From positions 48,598 to 112,597 of the forward strand of contig JAOAFE010000007.1 of assembly GCA_026416455.1 (NCBI GenBank): 64,000 bases of DNA. The letters are read 5' to 3'. The stretch comes from Syntrophales bacterium (GTDB taxonomy: Bacteria > Desulfobacterota > Syntrophia > Syntrophales > UBA8958). The position numbers and the translations under genes were made by a program. Positions 58,650 through 64,000 of the stretch are shown here, piece by piece. Within the stretch, counting starts at the first letter, position 1, and each line of letters opens with the position of its first letter. The notes under the pieces are model-generated. The model made no database searches and was not told the DNA's origin. It saw nothing but the letters and a program-made list of their open reading frames with translations.

Positions 58650-59786
58650 ATGTTCGAACTAGCAAGTACCATGCAGGATGCAACGGCGAAAATTAAGGTC
58701 ATTGGCATCGGCGGATGTGGGGGTAATGCGGTCAATACAATGATTGCTTACCAACTAAAAGGTGTAGATTTCATCGCTGCCAATACGGACGTGCAGGCAT
58801 TATCGACCATATCCGCACCCATAAAGATACATTTAGGAGCCCAAGTAACCAAAGGGCGTGGGGCCGGAGCCAATCCCGAGCTGGGGAGGCAGGCGGCCAT
58901 AGAAAGTAAGGACATTATATACGAATGCCTGCAAGGGGCGGATATGGTTTTCATCACGGCGGGTATGGGCGGAGGGACCGGTACCGGTGGTGCCCCTGTA
59001 GTAGCAGAAATTTGCAGGGATCTGGGTGCCCTGACGGTAGCGGTCGTGACCAAGCCGTTTGGATTTGAAGCCAAGGTGCGTGCCCAGCAGGCAGAAGAAG
59101 GGATTGCGGAACTAAGGAAAATTGTCGATGCCCTGATCGTAGTTCCTAATCAGAGGCTCCTTAGCTTGGGGGGAAAGAATCTGTCTCTAAGAGAGGCTTT
59201 TAAAAAGGCTGACGATATTCTTTATCACGCCGTTAGGGGGATATCGGACCTCGTTATTGTACCAGGTGTCATTAACCTTGATTTTGCTGACGTGAAAAAT
59301 ATTATGTCCAACATGGGTCTGGCGCTAATGGGTACCGGAACCGCCTCCGGTGAAAATAGGGCAGTAGAAGCGGTGCAGCGGGCAATTTCTTCTCCCCTTT
59401 TAGAGGACAACAGTATCCAGGGTGCGCGAGGGGTTCTGCTCAATATAACGGGTGGCCCTGATATGAGCCTCTACGAGGTGAACGAAGCCGCTTCTATGGT
59501 ACAATCCGAAGTTCATGAAGATGCGAACATCATATTTGGAACTGTTATTGACGAGAGCATGGGAGATGAAATTCGAGTTACCGTTATTGCCACGGGATTT
59601 GATGAAGCAACCAAGAGAAAGGGACTGGAGAATATCTCTCGGTCCGTTTTGACTGATTTTTCCATTCCGGCCTACGTGAGAAATAAAGGAAGAAAAGACC
59701 TTTCGGTAATAAAACAAGGTTTAGTGGATGACGAGACGGACCCGAATCTGGAAGTCCCTGCCTTTCTGAGAAGACAGGCAGATTGA
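58650..59786 (+). CDS. ftsZ: FtsZ
   Basis: GIGGCGGNAVNTMI, GMGGGTGTGGAPVVAEI, C-terminal peptide LEVPAFLRRQAD. Confidence 0.99.
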   Translation: MFELASTMQDATAKIKVIGIGGCGGNAVNTMIAYQLKGVDFIAANTDVQALSTISAPIKIHLGAQVTKGRGAGANPELGRQAAIESKDIIYECLQGADMVFITAGMGGGTGTGGAPVVAEICRDLGALTVAVVTKPFGFEAKVRAQQAEEGIAELRKIVDALIVVPNQRLLSLGGKNLSLREAFKKADDILYHAVRGISDLVIVPGVINLDFADVKNIMSNMGLALMGTGTASGENRAVEAVQRAISSPLLEDNSIQGARGVLLNITGGPDMSLYEVNEAASMVQSEVHEDANIIFGTVIDESMGDEIRVTVIATGFDEATKRKGLENISRSVLTDFSIPAYVRNKGRKDLSVIKQGLVDDETDPNLEVPAFLRRQAD

Positions 59787-59792
59787 GGATGA

Positions 59793-61442
59793 ATGAAAAA
59801 AAGTGTCCCGCTCGAAGACGGGATTATAAGAAAGGTTTGGGGAGATAAACTAAGGATCTGCCTTGCCTATCCCAATAACTATCGGATAGGCATGAGCAAT
59901 TTAGGGTTTCAGACCGTCTATCGTCTCTTCAACGATCATCCCCAGGTTCTTTGCGAACGAATATTTCTGCCCTCCCCTAAAGAAAGGGTGGGAAAACCTA
60001 TTAGCATAGAATCGGGTCGTCCCGTTCAGGACTTTCATATCCTAGCCTTTTCTATATCTTTTGAAAACGATTACCTAGGTGTTTTGAAACTCCTCTCATG
60101 GGCGGGAATCGAGATAGAGCGGGAAAAACGCATGGAGTCAGCCCCTCTCGTGATCGCGGGAGGAGTAGCTGTTACCTTGAATCCCGAACCGTTGGCAAAA
60201 TTCATAGATCTCTTCCTTATCGGTGAAGGAGAAGTCATGATCCCTCTCTTTCTGGAAACCTGCCTGGCAGGCTATGAAGCGGGCATAAAGAAGAAGGATT
60301 TATTAGAGAAAATACAAAGAGAGCTACCGTCTGCTTATGTGCCTGCCTTCTATGAAGTCGCTTACGATTCCGATGGAAGGATTGAGGAGTTTCGTCCGCT
60401 GATGGAAGGTGTGCCGGAAAAGATAAAGAGAGACTGGGTCAAGGATATAGACTCTATGCCATGTGAGCAGGTAATCATTACGCCGGAAGCGGAACTGGGA
60501 AACATGTACCTGGTGGAGGTAAACAGGGGTTGCGCGCGCGGTTGTCGTTTTTGTGCAGCAGGCTACGTATACCGTCCGGTACGTTTCCGTCGAGGAGCCT
60601 CAATTACCAGTTGTATAAGGCGAGGAGTTGAGAAAACGAAGCGGGTAGGTCTTCTCGGTACGGCGGTTTCAGACCATCCTGAGCTGCTCAAGTTTTGCCA
60701 AGATATCATCGAAAGGGGAGGAGAGGTGGCCATTGGATCCTTGCGCCTCGACCGCCTTACCACGGAATTGGTGGAGATGTTAGTTCTGGGTGGAGTAAAA
60801 ACGGTTGCCATCGCACCGGAGGCAGGCTCCCAGAGGATGAGGAATTTGATTAACAAACAAGTGGAAGAGTACCATATCTGGGAAGCTTTGTCATTGTTGT
60901 TGGAAAAAGGGATCGAGAACTTGAGAATTTACTTCATGATTGGTCTTCCCACGGAAAAAGAAGATGATATTGACGCGCTCATACAATTGACAAAAGAAGT
61001 GGCTGCCTACAGTGTAAAGGTTAACGGTAGGGAAGCTAAATTCAGAAGCATTACCGTCAGTATCAATCCGTTTATTCCGAAACCGGTGACCCCCTTTCAG
61101 TGGGAACCCCTAGCGTCGGGTCGTTATCTTCAGTCCCAGATTAAAAGGATAAAGAACGCCCTTGCCCGCATTCCCCTTTTAGATATTAGGGCGACATCTT
61201 ACCGGGAAAGTTATATCCAAGCCCTTTTTTCCCTGGGAGATAGAAGGGTGGGGGAAATATTAAAATATCGTCTTCAGGGCATGAGTTGGTCTCAGGCATT
61301 TAGTTTAAGTAAACCCCATCCCAACTTCTGGGTTCATCGGAGAAAGGAGTTGAAAGAGAATCTCCCCTGGGATTTCATCGATCACGGGGTGAAAAAAGAG
61401 ACCCTATTAAAGGAGTATTTTCAAATCTCCGTTGACAAATAG
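59793..61442 (+). CDS. B12-binding-like/radical SAM protein (YgiQ-like, TIGR03960-type)
   Basis: RICLAYPNNYRIGMSNLGFQTVYRLFN; VNRGCARGCRFCAAGYVYRPVRFRR. Confidence 0.87.
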   Translation: MKKSVPLEDGIIRKVWGDKLRICLAYPNNYRIGMSNLGFQTVYRLFNDHPQVLCERIFLPSPKERVGKPISIESGRPVQDFHILAFSISFENDYLGVLKLLSWAGIEIEREKRMESAPLVIAGGVAVTLNPEPLAKFIDLFLIGEGEVMIPLFLETCLAGYEAGIKKKDLLEKIQRELPSAYVPAFYEVAYDSDGRIEEFRPLMEGVPEKIKRDWVKDIDSMPCEQVIITPEAELGNMYLVEVNRGCARGCRFCAAGYVYRPVRFRRGASITSCIRRGVEKTKRVGLLGTAVSDHPELLKFCQDIIERGGEVAIGSLRLDRLTTELVEMLVLGGVKTVAIAPEAGSQRMRNLINKQVEEYHIWEALSLLLEKGIENLRIYFMIGLPTEKEDDIDALIQLTKEVAAYSVKVNGREAKFRSITVSINPFIPKPVTPFQWEPLASGRYLQSQIKRIKNALARIPLLDIRATSYRESYIQALFSLGDRRVGEILKYRLQGMSWSQAFSLSKPHPNFWVHRRKELKENLPWDFIDHGVKKETLLKEYFQISVDK

Positions 61443-61477
61443 CGTACAGTTTGATAGCGAATAATAGGTTATTAGCT

Positions 61478-61553
<76 letters not shown>

Positions 61554-61562
61554 GGCACGTTA

Positions 61563-61592
61563 AGGGGTTGCTCGAAAGAGCAGCCCTTTTTT
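61563..61592 (+). terminator. Rho-independent terminator after tRNA-Ala
   Basis: AAGGGGTTGCTC-GAAA-GAGCAGCCC followed by TTTTTT. Confidence 0.85.
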
Positions 61593-62126
61593 GTTAAATC
61601 TGACGGTTGTAGTTTTTAACTTTGTCAATCCTATTGTTAAAAATACAGCAGATGTTGTGACGGCGAGGAGGTGAGAATCTAATGATATGAATATTGAATA
61701 ATGTTAAGAATTATAGCCATTGGAAATACAAGCGTACAATAAATTATAAAGCTAATAATTGTTCTTATCGTTTGGATCCCTCCCCTTTGTTGCCAGAAAA
61801 AGTTGTGGTTGAATATATAATGCATTGTTATAGATGCGATAGGTGAAGTGAGTGCGATTGTTATTACTTCAATGGCACAGTGCGAACACCAGATAGATTT
61901 TGTTAAATGACTTTGAGTCTTATGGTAGAAAAGACATTTTAGATATTATTCAGAATCCAGAAAAAAATGTAGATATGGAATTTTTTGATACCAGAATATA
62001 TAATAGTTAAAAGGAAATTTTAAAAAAGTGCATACAGGAAAAAGAGGAATTCTTTGTCACCAAGATTCACTTGATGCCTTTGTATTAAAGGGGTGCATGG
62101 AAGGCACATAAAATAAGAGGGCCGTC

Positions 62127-63223
62127 GTGAGGCTGAGATTAACCAAGATAGATGAATATCAATTTCTCACGTGTCTTAAGCATTCACTTTGGGGAAGCAA
62201 ATCAGCACGATTCAAAGACTGGCGTATTGGTGATAAACTCGCGTTCATAGTAGATAAGGCTCTTGCAGCCCTTGCGGAAGTCTGTGGCGAGCCGTTTGAA
62301 TCCAGGGACAAGGTATGGGAAAATGGGTTATACCCACATCACGTACCTATCCGTTTCCTCCACGTCCTTGCGCCGCAAGATCGTCCTGCAATTTTAGGTG
62401 AAGTTCGAGATGTACTAATTCGTCAATGGGGTCAGAATTATGGATGGGGCATTTTAAATCAGCAAGTACTAGAAAGTCCAGAATCCGATCTGGTGGCCAA
62501 TGCCCTAATTTCAAGGTCAAATGCCCTCGTTGAATATCGACAAACCCTTGACGAGCGTTTAGATGAAGCGCGCATTCAGCGGGACAAAATCGCCGAAAGA
62601 AGGCTCATCGAAAGAATTTCCGCCATGAGCAAGAACATACTCAACAATTAGAAATAGGGTATGAGCAAGTTGAAACCAAACGCGAGACGTCAGCGCACAC
62701 CAAGACCCAGAGCGAGCTTGTAGACCTCGGAAAAATCACCGGATGTTCAGTATGGATTGCCGCTAATGATCAAACCAGGAAATATGGAGGACGTACAATT
62801 TCTGCTGGTTGCCTTAAGAAACTACCAAGCATGGGTTTGAGCGAAGAAGCTACGAGGCGGATAGCCTTGATAGACGTAATCTGGATCAAACAAAATGCCC
62901 CCATTGCAGCTTTTGAGATCGAGACATCTACATCCATCTATTCAGGCCTCCTCCGAATATCTGATCTGTTATCTGTCGTACCTGCCCTCAAAATTAAAAT
63001 TTACCTGGTTGCGCCGAAGGAACGTAAGGGTAAAGTATTGAGCGAACTTAATCGTCCCACATTCCGAAAAATAGGCCTCAACGAGTATTGCAGCTACATA
63101 TCGAGCGAGGATCTAAGCGACCTGGTCGTGAAAGTTAAGGAATACGGAGGCCACATTCAGCCCAGTATTATAGATAAGATTTCCGTGTCGTTGACAGAAG
63201 AGAAAGACGAAGAGACACCCTAA
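62127..63223 (+). pseudogene. Frame-split gene: PUA/EVE-like N-terminal ORF (62127-62651) and nuclease-like C-terminal ORF (frame open 62567-63223)
   Basis: Two ORFs in different frames with overlapping open regions; joined at a -1 shift near 62625 they read ...RLIERISAMSK/EHTQQLEIGYEQVETKRETSAHTKTQSELVDLGKITGCSVWIAANDQTRKYGGRTI... Confidence 0.55.
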
Positions 63224-63304
63224 TAAGGTGTTGAGATTTGCGTTTCCCTGAAGCAATCGATGATGGTCTTTACCTATAACAGTAGGTGATAAAAAGGAGC
63301 GAAT

Positions 63305-63577
63305 ATGGACCTTAAGCAGGAACTGGGGAACGAGATGTTGAACTTATACAGAATGGCGAAAGAAAAGTGCAATTACAATGCTACGAGATTTATTCAAATG
63401 TTCTATAAATTGGGTCCAGTTGAAACAGCTAAGACTTTAATTAATTCTAAAACCCCGACTGAGGGCTTTACTGCCATGTGGGAATGTAATTGTCTCGATT
63501 TGACAGTTGAATTTTTGGTGTTAGATCCGAGATTCAGAGGATTATTTTCGGAAGAAGAATTGGCAAAAGTGAAATAA
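63305..63577 (+). CDS. Small conserved-looking hypothetical protein, 90 aa
   Basis: MDLKQELGNEMLNLYRMAKEKCNYNATRFIQMFYKLGPVETAKTLIN...DLTVEFLVLDPRFRGLFSEEELAKVK; GGAG upstream of ATG. Confidence 0.7.
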   Translation: MDLKQELGNEMLNLYRMAKEKCNYNATRFIQMFYKLGPVETAKTLINSKTPTEGFTAMWECNCLDLTVEFLVLDPRFRGLFSEEELAKVK

Positions 63578-63783
63578 AGATTAATTGAATACGGGTACAA
63601 TTTTAAAGCTCCCTAATGGCTCAATCGCAAAGCGGGTAATGGCCTGGGCACTTTTTCACAGAAATGAAATCCCATTACGATATTTTTTATAATTATTCTT
63701 TATCTTTCGAGCTTTAAACTGTACGATAGAACACACTGACAGAGAAGGTGGATATCTTGATAATATCTAAGAGAGTTATAAAT

Positions 63784-64000
63784 ATGACACCGGAAGAAAG
63801 TCTACAAATTGTTCTTTCCGAGTTGAAAGAAGGCATTGCCTTGGCGAAATGCCGAAAGTGCGGCTGTATGGAGAATGTGTTGAGACAACTTGCATCTGCT
63901 CTACCTGAAGTAGGGACGGATAAAGCGTCCGAAATTACAGAGAATATATCTGCGTTCCTTGAGAAAATGCAACCTATCAGGTATACGTGTTTGGGATGCG
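63784..64000 (+). CDS. Partial Cys-rich protein (possibly DUF4346-like), truncated by window end
   Basis: MTPEESLQIVLSELKEGIALAKCRKCGCMENVLRQLASALPEVGTDKASEITENISAFLEKMQPIRYTCLGC... Confidence 0.55.
   Translation, partial: MTPEESLQIVLSELKEGIALAKCRKCGCMENVLRQLASALPEVGTDKASEITENISAFLEKMQPIRYTCLGC

Noticed and set aside
62567-62651. Programmed -1 frameshift in the nuclease-like gene
   Set aside because: No convincing X XXY YYZ slippery heptamer was found in the overlap; mutation or sequence error is simpler.

Overview
The window is mostly dense bacterial chromosome. Gene content and order suggest Desulfobacterota/deltaproteobacteria, but this is inference. Core blocks: a relA/spoT 3' end, amidase, rph, rdgB, tRNA-Pro and pncB/pncA; a minus-strand pgpA-cinA-thpR-recA-recX-alaS run; and a nearly complete division/cell-wall (dcw) cluster running ruvX-mltG-mraZ-rsmH-ftsL-ftsI-murE-murF-mraY-murD-ftsW-murG-murC-murB-ftsQ-ftsA-ftsZ, followed by a radical SAM gene and tRNA-Ala. 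The less ordinary parts are: (1) an apparent eight-gene minus-strand operon at 11156-17482 (acyl-CoA synthetase alpha-like, radical SAM, methyltransferase, CcdA, an untracked 44-aa Cys-containing ORF, DsbA-like, VKOR, radical SAM/SPASM), which is my best candidate for an undescribed system; (2) a MoxR ATPase plus 1413-aa VWA protein pair with no obvious client; (3) a secreted FlgT-like/TPR-CsgG-like/FN3 envelope locus at 35339-41093; (4) a pgpA with no ATG/GTG/TTG start and a perfect palindrome at its promoter; (5) an AT-richer tail after tRNA-Ala with a frame-split, nuclease-like gene and small unknown proteins. No CRISPR array, IS element or prophage was seen. All family assignments come from reading the sequences by eye; no database search was run.
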